IMG/VR virus record: IMGVR_UViG_3300025133_000030
Coordinates: 62,001-126,000 of that record
DNA: 64,000 bases
Reading direction: 5' to 3' (one strand)
DNA from: a virus
The notes beneath the pieces are model-generated. The model saw only the letters and a list, made by a program, of their open reading frames with translations. It was not told the origin of the DNA and did not search any database. Below, piece after piece: positions 6,023 to 12,354 of this stretch (positions within the stretch are counted from its first letter, which is position 1; each line of letters begins with the position of its first letter). Both the position numbers and the translations under genes were made by a program.

Positions 6023-6058
6023 GCGCGAATTCGGTGGGGTTTTCGCGCCATTTTTTAT
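6023..6058 (+). terminator. Intrinsic terminator
   Basis: GCGCGAA (6023-6029) pairs with TTCGCGC (6042-6048), loop of 12, followed by CATTTTTTATTA. It ends the 5670-5930 transcript. The 92 bases between the gene and the hairpin hold nothing recognisable. Confidence 0.8.
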
Positions 6059-6093
6059 TAACTAATAACAAAGCGATTCGAGAGTAAAACATA

Positions 6094-6300
6094 ATGAACA
6101 ACCAATGGTACTATAGATTGGGCAATGAAACAGCCCCTTTCCTTTGGACAGGTCGCATCACGACGACCACACCAATCACCAACAAGCAGGCAAAGCACAT
6201 GATTCGACAGAAGCATCGACTGGCGCGGCTTCCCGGCTCCACACTCGTGGTGCCCAGCAGCACCTTGGAATTCAACGGCGAAGCACGGAGGGTCTGCTAA
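6094..6300 (+). CDS. Small hypothetical protein, 68 aa
   Basis: MNNQWYYRLGNETAPFLWTGRITTTTPITNKQAKHMI and so on; GAGAG lies 9 bases upstream. The stop overlaps the next ATG (TAATG). No family recognised; basic, mixed alpha/beta character. Confidence 0.65.
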   Translation: MNNQWYYRLGNETAPFLWTGRITTTTPITNKQAKHMIRQKHRLARLPGSTLVVPSSTLEFNGEARRVC

Positions 6301-6509
6301 TGTTTGTACAGAGTAAATCAACAACCGTACATGGTGAGCGCAATGGGGTTTGCCTTCGCAGTCGTCGTGGTGGTCAAGAGCTGCTTGTAAAGTGGTCCAA
6401 CGGGCAATGCCGATGGGTCGATTGTGATGACATCAAGGGTGAGATTCGACTCATCGACGCAGAGGGCCGCAACTACGAAAACCAGAACGCGGAGGACTTC
6501 GCACTGTGA
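6300..6509 (+). CDS. Small SH3-like protein (dispersed relative of the array)
   Basis: 69 residues from the TAATG-coupled ATG. GVCLRSRRGGQELLVKWSNGQCRWVDCDDI has the glycine, VKW-x-N-G pattern of the array proteins without the KVGDLV start. The frame is open upstream to 6144 but that part overlaps the previous gene. Function unknown. Confidence 0.65.
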   Translation: MFVQSKSTTVHGERNGVCLRSRRGGQELLVKWSNGQCRWVDCDDIKGEIRLIDAEGRNYENQNAEDFAL

Positions 6510-6571
6510 GCAAGAGATCAACAAAGAAGACGGTACGCAAGACGTGGACAAAAACAAAGAAGCGAGGATAA
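6506..6571 (+). CDS. Very basic microprotein, 21 aa
   Basis: GTG start overlapping the previous stop by GTGA: VSKRSTKKTVRKTWTKTKKRG. Eleven of 21 residues are Lys or Arg. It may be a translated link between 6300-6509 and the next gene rather than a functional protein. Confidence 0.35.
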   Translation: MSKRSTKKTVRKTWTKTKKRG

Positions 6572-6753
6572 AGAAAGGCGACCTTGTAACGTGGGGTCTA
6601 GATCAGAAAGCAGGAATTGTGCTTGGCTTCATCGGAGGAAAACTCTTCGAGGGTGATAATATTATAAAGGTATTAAGCACACACAGCCAGAAGCCCGCGC
6701 TAATCATGGAATCTAGAGCCCGCCCTATTACAGAGAGTGAAGATCCGCGATAG
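6544..6753 (+). CDS. Small SH3-like protein (dispersed relative of the array)
   Basis: 69 residues from GTG at 6544. IKKGDLVTWGLDQKAGIVLGFIGG carries the GDLV and GIV motifs of the array. The start is uncertain: ATA at 6568 would give the family-like IKKGDLV, and ATG at 6424 is far upstream. Function unknown. Confidence 0.6.
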   Translation: MDKNKEARIKKGDLVTWGLDQKAGIVLGFIGGKLFEGDNIIKVLSTHSQKPALIMESRARPITESEDPR

Positions 6754-6871
6754 AATAGAAAAGAAGATTATTCCAGTAGCCATTACAGCTACAGTAGGCA
6801 TAGCGTTAGCAATAGCTGTTCATGCCTTTGTCTTATACTCAGATATAAGAGCCTATAGAGAAGAGAGATAG
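6737..6871 (+). CDS. Small single-pass membrane protein, 44 aa
   Basis: GTG start overlapping the previous gene by 17 bases. VKIRDRIEKK, then IIPVAITATVGIALAIAVHAFVL (one membrane helix), then a charged tail. The size and topology would suit a holin, spanin or accessory membrane peptide, but no lysis gene is beside it. Confidence 0.55.
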   Translation: MKIRDRIEKKIIPVAITATVGIALAIAVHAFVLYSDIRAYREER

Positions 6872-6882
6872 AGAAGAACTAA

Positions 6883-7053
6883 ATGAGCTTTACAAGAAAC
6901 TGGAAGAACTCAACGCTAAGTGTATGCTTTCCCCATAGGTCAGCAAGGCGTTTCGGTTATAGTCATTCAAGGTTTTATGAGTCATGGGACTATTACACGA
7001 GGTTCTGGATTCTGGATCTTTACTTTGTGAGTCTGCTGTTTGGTAGGCCGTGA
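6883..7053 (+). CDS. Small hypothetical protein, 56 aa
   Basis: MSFTRNWKNSTLSVCFPHRSARRFGY and so on, rich in Arg, Ser and aromatic residues, ending WILDLYFVSLLFGRP. GAGAAG upstream is weak. Could be spurious; supported mainly by the lack of any alternative here. Confidence 0.35.
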   Translation: MSFTRNWKNSTLSVCFPHRSARRFGYSHSRFYESWDYYTRFWILDLYFVSLLFGRP

Positions 7054-7056
7054 AGC

Positions 7057-7152
7057 ATTATAGCTATATTAGCCTATGCCCCTTGCATAGTCTATGCAGT
7101 TAGTTTATTAACGGGTTTTTTACTTTTATTAATGGAGGGCGTTAGCTTTTGA
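7057..7152 (+). CDS. Hydrophobic 31-aa ORF lacking a standard start
   Basis: Directly after the TGA at 7051-7053 the same frame reads SIIAILAYAPCIVYAVSLLTG and so on, a convincing membrane helix, to TGA at 7150. Starts would be ATT at 7057 or ATA at 7060, with GGTAGG about 10 bases upstream, or TGA readthrough. Its stop overlaps the next TTG start and contains that gene's GGAGGG site. Confidence 0.35.
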   Translation: MIAILAYAPCIVYAVSLLTGFLLLLMEGVSF

Positions 7153-7355
7153 ACGAGATGGACCTAATACATATACAAGAGCGCCTTGTCAACGATTATT
7201 TATTAACGCTTGCCGATGCTAGGCGTGAACGTGACCGTCATATACTTGACAGCGTTAGGAATGTAACGGCTGCTAAGTGTGCGAGATCATTCAGGTTTCC
7301 TAGGCGCATGCAATACGACGAGACCATGACGGGACTTGAAACGACAATAGATTGA
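7149..7355 (+). CDS. Small helical protein, 68 aa
   Basis: Starts at TTG 7149 (GGAGGG 9 bases upstream) or ATG 7158. LIHIQERLVNDYLLTLADARRERDRHILDSV is long amphipathic helix; the end is basic. No family recognised. Confidence 0.65.
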   Translation: MNEMDLIHIQERLVNDYLLTLADARRERDRHILDSVRNVTAAKCARSFRFPRRMQYDETMTGLETTID

Positions 7356-7363
7356 CGGCTGTT

Positions 7364-7461
7364 TCACGGGCACACTAGCCCGAAAGTGCCGAAAACCTAA
7401 GTGACTGATATCATTAGGGTTTTCATTTTTATTTGATTTAATGCGTTTTTTATGAGATAAT
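7364..7461 (+). promoter_or_regulatory. Regulatory module 1: hairpins plus sigma70 promoter
   Basis: GTTTCACGGGCAC...AGCCC forms a GGGC/GCCC hairpin. A second stem-loop follows (AACCTAA...TTAGGGTT) with a T-rich tail that should end the upstream transcript. Then the promoter TTGATT (7433-7438), 17 bp, GATAAT (7456-7461). The same arrangement repeats at 7520-7619. Confidence 0.6.
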
Positions 7462-7519
7462 ATATATAACAGGTTGAGGGAATGACCAGCAGCCAGTTCT
7501 TTTAAAATCAGGTTCTAAG

Positions 7520-7619
7520 TTTCACGGGCACGGCAGCCCTTAAAAGCCAAAAAGCTAACTACTTGAAATCATTGGCTTTCGTAAATAAACTTGATTTATT
7601 TCAAAAAGAATGATATAAT
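7520..7619 (+). promoter_or_regulatory. Regulatory module 2: hairpins plus sigma70 promoter
   Basis: GTTTCACGGGCACGGCAGCCC repeats the module 1 hairpin. AAAGCCAA pairs with TTGGCTTT around 7543-7580. The promoter is TTGATT (7591-7596), 17 bp, TGA-TATAAT (7614-7619). The leader GTGAGGGAAGGG leads to the gene at 7697. Confidence 0.7.
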
Positions 7620-7696
7620 ATATAAAGAAAGTGAGGGAAGGGTTTCCTCGCTACTAAACACCATGCCCACAAGGGCAAAACAAAAAGGGGTCCATC

Positions 7697-7930
7697 ATGG
7701 CCATTTCACGACACACATCAAACATCATCAATTTGGGTTTCGTCTGCATGAGCGAAGACGACAAGGCCGGAGTAGAAATCAATCAGAGCATCGTTAACGG
7801 TTGCTCCGCTGGGGTTTCTGTCCGCACCATCAACGGAGCGCGTAAGAGCGCCAGCATCCGCTTGGATGATCAGGCTGCGCGTGACTTGCACGCATGCTTG
7901 TCTGAGATGTTGGAAAACTTGGATAGCTAA
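7697..7930 (+). CDS. Small hypothetical protein, 77 aa
   Basis: MAISRHTSNIINLGFVCMSEDDKAGVEINQS and so on, ending DLHACLSEMLENLDS. AAGGGG precedes the ATG. It looks like a compact alpha/beta domain with a C-terminal helix. It is a single-gene transcript from the 7591 promoter to the terminator at 7956; its 77-nt leader has small hairpins (GCCCACAAGGGC). Function unknown. Confidence 0.75.
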   Translation: MAISRHTSNIINLGFVCMSEDDKAGVEINQSIVNGCSAGVSVRTINGARKSASIRLDDQAARDLHACLSEMLENLDS

Positions 7931-7955
7931 ACCGTCAAAATCCCAACGCATTGAG

Positions 7956-7986
7956 ACCCGGCCATCGTGCCGGGTTTCTTTTTATC
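7956..7986 (+). terminator. Intrinsic terminator
   Basis: ACCCGGC (7956-7962), loop CATCGT, GCCGGGT (7969-7975), then TTCTTTTTATCT. A textbook terminator ending the 7697-7930 transcript. Confidence 0.9.
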
Positions 7987-7997
7987 TAAATTCAACC

Positions 7998-8078
7998 GTC
8001 AATAATATGACGCTGTCAAACCAATGACACCGCCAGAACTATGACGCGCCAAGCAATTGACACCGTCAAAGCTTTGAC
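7998..8078 (+). repeat. Iteron-like array of 16-17-bp repeats with inner dyad
   Basis: Five consecutive units start at 7998, 8015, 8032, 8048 and 8065. Each fits GYCA-N6-TGAC plus 2-3 bases (GTCAATAATATGAC, GTCAAACCAATGAC, GCCAGAACTATGAC, GCCAAGCAATTGAC, GTCAAAGCTTTGAC). A sixth, isolated GTCA-N6-TGAC is at 8192-8205. The rest of the 356-nt gene-free stretch holds a C-rich tract (8149-8170) and a promoter. Confidence 0.75.
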
Positions 8079-8240
8079 ATTCGCGATAATAAAAGAAAAG
8101 AACCCAAAAAGAACAAACGTTTTTCTCTAATAAAATCAAACACTTAGGGGTCTCCCCCTCCCCCCTACCCGAATGTATGTCCCTCCGGAGCGTCAATCCC
8201 TTGACGGTGGCTAAGTACACGCGATATAGCTCCAAGAAAT

Positions 8241-8269
8241 TTCACAGATTTGATTAAGTCCAGCATAAT
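8241..8269 (+). promoter_or_regulatory. Probable sigma70 promoter
   Basis: TTCACA (8241-8246), 17 bp, CATAAT (8264-8269); each hexamer is one mismatch from consensus. It lies just upstream of the gene at 8287 and downstream of the iteron-like array. Confidence 0.5.
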
Positions 8270-8286
8270 TATACCGAGGAGAAAAA

Positions 8287-8556
8287 ATGGAACTTTTCAA
8301 ATATACAGTTTGGTCGGTTAATACAAAGTTGGATAAGCCGCTATGGAAGATGGCTACCTATAAGGGGCGTGAGAAGGCGATAGACCACGCTGAGCGCATT
8401 GTTCGAGAGGCAGGTGGAGCTAACCCCAAGTTTCGCGAAATCAAGTATCCAGAGGCCCCGGAGAGCATGCAACAAGTTGAAGCCATTCTTTGTGAGGATA
8501 GTGATTCAGTAGTTGGAGCACTTATTGAAGGCCTTAAACTTACAATAAAGCTATAA
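8287..8556 (+). CDS. Small hypothetical protein, 89 aa
   Basis: MELFKYTVWSVNTKLDKPLWKMATYKGREKAIDHAERIVREAGG and so on. GAGGAG precedes the ATG. The beta-beta-alpha opening resembles small phage proteins of unknown role. First gene after the iteron-like region. Confidence 0.75.
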   Translation: MELFKYTVWSVNTKLDKPLWKMATYKGREKAIDHAERIVREAGGANPKFREIKYPEAPESMQQVEAILCEDSDSVVGALIEGLKLTIKL

Positions 8557-8687
8557 CTCCGGCAGAAAAACAAGCAAACACAACAGTGAGCGAAAAGGCC
8601 TAGGCGAAGCGCGTTGATTTTTGATTGAATACGTAAAAAACCCCAAGAAAAAAAGTAGATATTGGCCAATGCCGGCATAGTTAGTAT

Positions 8688-9116
8688 ATGAGAAGGTTAA
8701 AAATAGCACTGATGGTAATGCTTTGCGCGTTCCTAACGCAGTGCTCCGCTCCGCAAAAGACCCGCAGCGACGTTCTAAGAGTCGTAGAGTATCAAGGGTA
8801 TGTCTCAGAAGGTTCATTAAAAGAGTTAGTTAGGTATAATACCGAAGCCGGTGAGGATATAGTTCTCATATTCGCTGCCGATTGGTGTAAAGCATGTCAA
8901 GGATTAAGGCAGCTTATGGATACCGGTGGTATTAGTGCAAGTTCAAGTTCGATTGTGTTTGTCAATGTTGATGAAAGTTGGGCAGCTCACCTAGCACAAG
9001 TACTGGGGGTACTTCAGATACCCGCCATGATCCATTTTAATTCAGAAGGTGATGTCCGCAAGATAAGTTTTGGTCAGTATAAGATATTAGTTTATCTGTT
9101 AGCGCATTTTCGTTAA
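8688..9116 (+). CDS. Lipoprotein with thioredoxin fold
   Basis: 142 residues. MRRLKIALMVMLCAFLTQC is a lipoprotein signal with the lipid-bearing Cys at 19. FAADWCKAC (Cys 67 and 70) is a thioredoxin-type active site and IPA at 111-113 supplies the cis-proline. Probably a membrane-anchored thiol-disulfide enzyme in the host periplasm. No clear binding site precedes the ATG, but the signal peptide fixes the start. Confidence 0.8.
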   Translation: MRRLKIALMVMLCAFLTQCSAPQKTRSDVLRVVEYQGYVSEGSLKELVRYNTEAGEDIVLIFAADWCKACQGLRQLMDTGGISASSSSIVFVNVDESWAAHLAQVLGVLQIPAMIHFNSEGDVRKISFGQYKILVYLLAHFR

Positions 9117-9183
9117 AGTTGGTGTAAGTTTGAATAAAATTTAGTTTAATAAGTTCATAATAGAACCTTAGGAGGTTTTATAG

Positions 9184-9423
9184 ATGATATTGAGAGCAAT
9201 ACTTTTGGTGATAATATGTGCACCTTTAAGCGCGTGGGCAGATAGCAACGCAAAAACTAAGTTTTATAATTTCGATGAATTGCTTATTGACGGCAAGATT
9301 CAAAGACCTAAGGTTCTTTGGACGGATACTCGTCAAAAAGCAAAGTTCGAAAAATTACTTAAGCTTCGCAAAGATTTAATACCAAGACTGAAAGCGACCG
9401 CAAGAGATCCTGCATTAAGGTAG
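9184..9423 (+). CDS. Small secreted protein, 79 aa
   Basis: MILRAILLVIICAPLSAWADS is a standard signal peptide with cleavage after AWA. The mature part (about 59 residues) is basic: FDELLIDGKIQRPKVLW, then a Lys/Leu-rich helix. AGGAGGT precedes the ATG. Follows the thioredoxin lipoprotein, so both may act in the periplasm. Family not recognised. Confidence 0.75.
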   Translation: MILRAILLVIICAPLSAWADSNAKTKFYNFDELLIDGKIQRPKVLWTDTRQKAKFEKLLKLRKDLIPRLKATARDPALR

Positions 9424-9554
9424 TAAGGTAGTCGCTACGTTTTGTTGATAATTGCTAGCAACTAGCAGTCGACTGGGTAAGTAAAAAAAATCCCGTCGCA
9501 AAAGAAAAAATTTTCGGCCGAAAGGCACTACTTACTGATATACGAGGAGTGCAT

Positions 9555-10040
9555 ATGAAAGTTTCAAAAAACCAAATTATCCAAATCATAAAAGAAGAAG
9601 CCGCGGCTTATGTCTGGGGTGTTAAGAGCCCGGGCCGTGTTGCTAACATCTATTCTGTCGATCCCGCCAAACAAGTTATCAAGGAAGATCATGATAATGT
9701 AACCATGGCTCGAATGTCTGGCCCTGCTGGGGTTAACCCTGCCGGTGACGAGGACTCTGAAGCCAGAGCAGTTGTTGCTCAATCGTTGCGAGATATGCAA
9801 GTTCCTGTTCCCCCTCCTGTTGAAAAGATGCATGCCTTGTGGTATCAACTTAATCTTGTGCTGAATCGAAACCATGGCTTGGAAGACCTCAAACAGATTA
9901 TGCAACAGATATCAAGGGATCCTGACGCTGCTTTCCCAGAAGAGGAGGAAGTTCCCGCGGATACTGGACTTCATCATCCACAAATGGGGCTTCGGAACCA
10001 TCCACAGCCGGGCGTATATTTTGAAAAGAAAGAAAAATGA
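9555..10040 (+). CDS. Probable virion or head-associated protein
   Basis: 161 residues from ATG at 9555; GAGGAG is 6 bases upstream (GTG at 9549 is the alternative). MKVSKNQIIQIIKEE resembles the N-terminal motif (ITKxQLxxIIxEE) on many structural or head-associated proteins of marine T4-like phages (from memory). The middle is Pro/Gly-rich. The stop overlaps the next ATG (ATGA). Confidence 0.7.
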   Translation: MKVSKNQIIQIIKEEAAAYVWGVKSPGRVANIYSVDPAKQVIKEDHDNVTMARMSGPAGVNPAGDEDSEARAVVAQSLRDMQVPVPPPVEKMHALWYQLNLVLNRNHGLEDLKQIMQQISRDPDAAFPEEEEVPADTGLHHPQMGLRNHPQPGVYFEKKEK

Positions 10041-10411
10041 AACTTTTTCGACCTTCAGAGTGGAAGCCTTTTTTTATTGAAAACTCTCGTGTTCCTCTTT
10101 TCTTGGAGAAGTTTGCCCCAATAAAGATTGCTGCTATTACAATTGGGCCCCTTGTTTTTTGTCGAGGAAAAGTTAACGAATCAAATATTCGACATGAAAC
10201 TGTCCATTTTCAACAACAGTTGGAAACATTGTTTGTTGGCTTTTTATTATTGTATATATATGACTACCTTATTGCTCTCTATATTAGAAAACTTACAGGC
10301 CGGCATGCATACCTCGCAATTCGAGCAGAAGTTGAAGCTCGACAATCCGGATGGAAGCCGGGGTACCTAAAAACCCGAAAACGGTATCGGTGGATTTTGA
10401 ATTTTATTTAA
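10037..10411 (+). CDS. Membrane zincin-like protein
   Basis: 124 residues. IRHETVHFQQQ contains an HExxH motif (His 53, Glu 54, His 57), the zinc-binding signature of metallopeptidases, beside an apolar segment (LFVGFLLLYIYDYLIALYI). A Glu in the later RAEVEARQ could be the third ligand. Protease activity is inferred from the motif alone. Followed by a strong hairpin. Confidence 0.65.
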   Translation: MKLFRPSEWKPFFIENSRVPLFLEKFAPIKIAAITIGPLVFCRGKVNESNIRHETVHFQQQLETLFVGFLLLYIYDYLIALYIRKLTGRHAYLAIRAEVEARQSGWKPGYLKTRKRYRWILNFI

Positions 10412-10413
10412 AC

Positions 10414-10438
10414 TTAAGGCGGCCATGTGCCGCCTTAA
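10414..10438 (+). terminator. Perfect 10-bp hairpin after 10411
   Basis: TTAAGGCGGC (10414-10423), loop CATGT, GCCGCCTTAA (10429-10438), directly after the stop of the zincin gene. No long T-run follows on the + strand (AATATATAAGG), so termination may be partial, or the stem may protect the 3' end. Confidence 0.6.
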
Positions 10439-10475
10439 ATATATAAGGACAATCTGATATGATCGTTTATAGGAT

Positions 10476-10961
10476 ATGAACAATTTTATTGAAAATAATT
10501 GGCACTCAGGTTCTGAGCGGCCTGTCAAGTTTAGCGAAATAGTGCTTCAAATTAAGAATTGTGTCCAAAATGGTGGCAAAGTCTTTATTGGTTCAGATTC
10601 CTTTATCAGCAAAAGAAAAGTTACTTTTGCTACAGCCATATGTCTTCATGGGGATCGAAAAGGAGGAAGGTATTTTTTTACAAAAGATTACTCCCCGATT
10701 AGTCACTATACGGTATTGGTATCCAGAATGACCGAGGAAGTAAGAAGATCTGTTGAGTTAGCAGAGCACGTAATGGAGGAATATAATATCGATCCAAACT
10801 TTTTCGAACTTCATGTCGATGTCTCCCCGTTTGAGTTAAAGATGGCCACTTCTAAATTTTCAGATATGTTAAGTGGTTATGTCTCGGGTGCTGGTTTCGA
10901 GTGTCGTATAAAACCAAATGCTTGGGCTAGCCAAACTGTAGCAGATAAACACTCCAAATGA
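10476..10961 (+). CDS. YkuK-like RNase H-fold protein (DUF458)
   Basis: 161 residues. VFIGSDSFISKRKVTFATAICLHGDRKGGRYFF, then a helical stretch and LHVDVSPFELKMATSKFSDML...GFECRIKPNAWASQTVADKHSK. The IGSDS start, the GGRYF strand and the KPxAxAxxxVADxxxK end match the YkuK/DUF458 family, predicted to have an RNase H fold. Acidic residues in IGSDS and HVD could bind metal. Substrate unknown. Confidence 0.75.
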   Translation: MNNFIENNWHSGSERPVKFSEIVLQIKNCVQNGGKVFIGSDSFISKRKVTFATAICLHGDRKGGRYFFTKDYSPISHYTVLVSRMTEEVRRSVELAEHVMEEYNIDPNFFELHVDVSPFELKMATSKFSDMLSGYVSGAGFECRIKPNAWASQTVADKHSK

Positions 10962-11272
10962 AAGAAAATCAGTTAACCCTAGATCACGTATGTTACGCGG
11001 TTTCTTTTCGAGATCTTGTCGAGTCGTGGATTGATTTATTTCATAGAGATTCTCACTTGATGGTAATTTTCGACCCAATCAAGCATATAAAACTGCTTTC
11101 CAAGTTGGGTTTCTCCGGCGAGTCCAAATATTATGAAAGTAAGATTTTGATATCAGAAATGGATTCACTTGATTCTGTCATGTTATTGAGCAGAATGATT
11201 TCTTCAGATACCGGGCCGTATATCCAAATATGGTCCTTGGGCCACTACATTACCGATAATATCGATAAATAG
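10958..11272 (+). CDS. Hypothetical protein, 104 aa
   Basis: ATGA overlap with the YkuK-like gene, so probably co-translated. MKENQLTLDHVCYAVSFRDLVESWIDLF and so on; mixed alpha/beta with no recognised motif. The stop runs into an AT-rich hairpin (GCTATTTTT/AAAAATAGC, 11272-11290). Confidence 0.65.
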   Translation: MKENQLTLDHVCYAVSFRDLVESWIDLFHRDSHLMVIFDPIKHIKLLSKLGFSGESKYYESKILISEMDSLDSVMLLSRMISSDTGPYIQIWSLGHYITDNIDK

Positions 11273-11290
11273 CTATTTTTTAAAAATAGC
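11272..11290 (+). terminator. AT-rich hairpin after 11272
   Basis: GCTATTTTT and AAAAATAGC form a perfect 9-bp inverted repeat around one base, immediately after a stop codon. The stem is AT-rich and has T-runs on both strands, so it may be a weak two-way terminator. Confidence 0.4.
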
Positions 11291-11331
11291 ATACTTACTC
11301 TTTATACAACGAACCTAAGAGGTAATTCCCC

Positions 11332-11409
11332 ATGGATTCTATTAGCTTATATTTTATTATACTCTCAACTGCAGCGATTATTGTGGGATTAACTCTTCGT
11401 AAAAGGTAG
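11332..11409 (+). CDS. Single-pass membrane microprotein, 25 aa
   Basis: MDSISLYFIILSTAAIIVGLT ending RKR: one membrane helix with a basic end. AGAGGT lies upstream of the ATG. Function unknown; it may modulate a membrane complex. Confidence 0.5.
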   Translation: MDSISLYFIILSTAAIIVGLTLRKR

Positions 11410-11452
11410 ATAGTTGATGTGTACCAACTAGTTAAAATAGGAGGTGCGCAAA

Positions 11453-11623
11453 ATGAGTAATTATTTAATACCGATCGAGTTGTTGATACGAGAACTAGAG
11501 AAAATGAAGGATGAATCAGAATGGGCACCGGTTCCGTTGCATCTAGAACTTGAGCTTCCGCGAGAAGAAGACGACGTCGTTGTTAATGATTCAAGGAAAA
11601 CTGTTATCATAATCGATATTTAG
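11453..11623 (+). CDS. Small acidic protein, 56 aa
   Basis: A perfect AGGAGG precedes the ATG. MSNYLIPIELLIRELEKMKDESE and so on, an acidic middle (PREEDDVVV), and an end RKTVIIIDI. This layout occurs in small proteins of marine phages (from memory). Function unknown. Confidence 0.65.
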   Translation: MSNYLIPIELLIRELEKMKDESEWAPVPLHLELELPREEDDVVVNDSRKTVIIIDI

Positions 11624-11638
11624 TGACTAATTAATAGT

Positions 11639-11803
11639 ATGAAAATAGAAATACCTATTTTAATCACTATTCTCGGCGCGGCAATTACCTTCGGTGGGTT
11701 TTACTATTCTACCAGTCATAGGCTTGGTGCGTTGGAGACTCAAATCGAATCAATCGACAAGAGAATCAACAAACTAAAGCGCCTTAAAAACAACAGGAAT
11801 TGA
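11639..11803 (+). CDS. Small membrane protein with coiled-coil tail, 54 aa
   Basis: MKIEIPILITILGAAITFGGF is a membrane helix; LGALETQIESIDKRINKLKRLK is a heptad-like coiled coil. No clear binding site. The shape recalls spanin-type or accessory membrane peptides; role unknown. Confidence 0.6.
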   Translation: MKIEIPILITILGAAITFGGFYYSTSHRLGALETQIESIDKRINKLKRLKNNRN

Positions 11804-11805
11804 AC

Positions 11806-12132
11806 ATGAAAGATTTTAAATTACTCACAGAAAATTGGAGAACATTCGTCAACGAAGAAGATAGTCAAAAAGTTGACGCAACGGCTCAAGCACTTAGCAT
11901 GAAATCTGATGATGTAAGAAGGATGAACAATATCGCAGCCAGATTGGCAGAAAAAGGCGTAACTTCTGACGATATATATGATGGACAGCACGGTGAGATA
12001 CAACATATTCGAAAACTTCTACCTTTGGTCGGTATAGAGGAAGACCAACTTTACGATAGGGATTTAGAAGCAATACAAATGGCGTTCCCGATTCCTGATG
12101 ATTATTATGACCTCACTCTTGACGAAGAATGA
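11806..12132 (+). CDS. Acidic protein with head-targeting-like N-terminus
   Basis: 108 residues from ATG at 11806 (AGGA upstream; TTG at 11800 possible). MKDFKLLTENWRTFVNEEDS has the F...W..F..E pattern shared with other proteins here and resembling the cleaved N-termini of T4 internal proteins. The rest is helical and acidic. Probably packaged or structural (inference). Confidence 0.7.
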   Translation: MKDFKLLTENWRTFVNEEDSQKVDATAQALSMKSDDVRRMNNIAARLAEKGVTSDDIYDGQHGEIQHIRKLLPLVGIEEDQLYDRDLEAIQMAFPIPDDYYDLTLDEE

Positions 12133-12150
12133 TCAAAAGATGGCGATGAA

Positions 12151-12339
12151 ATGTGTATAATTTGTATAGAACTGCAAAAAGAAAAATTAACACTGCTTGA
12201 AGCTAGAAGAAACTTCTTCGAGATGTCAGAAGGTTTAGGCTCTCATGCAAGAGAAGTGGATGAAATACTTTCTAAAAGAGAGTTTGAAAAAATGCTGGAG
12301 CAATTTATCGAAGAAATAGAGTTTTGGGTTACTGATTGA
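12151..12339 (+). CDS. Small helical protein with N-terminal CxxC
   Basis: 62 residues. MCIICIELQKEKLTLLEARRNFFEM opens with a Cys pair, then two long helices with an acidic face. GGCGATGA serves as the binding site; the next gene has the similar GGCGGTAA. Function unknown. Confidence 0.65.
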   Translation: MCIICIELQKEKLTLLEARRNFFEMSEGLGSHAREVDEILSKREFEKMLEQFIEEIEFWVTD

Positions 12340-12354
12340 AAAAATGGCGGTAAA

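Noticed and set aside
8662-8690. TTGGCC-17-TATATG as a promoter for the thioredoxin gene
   Set aside because: The -10 would overlap the ATG and transcription would start inside the gene, losing the signal peptide.
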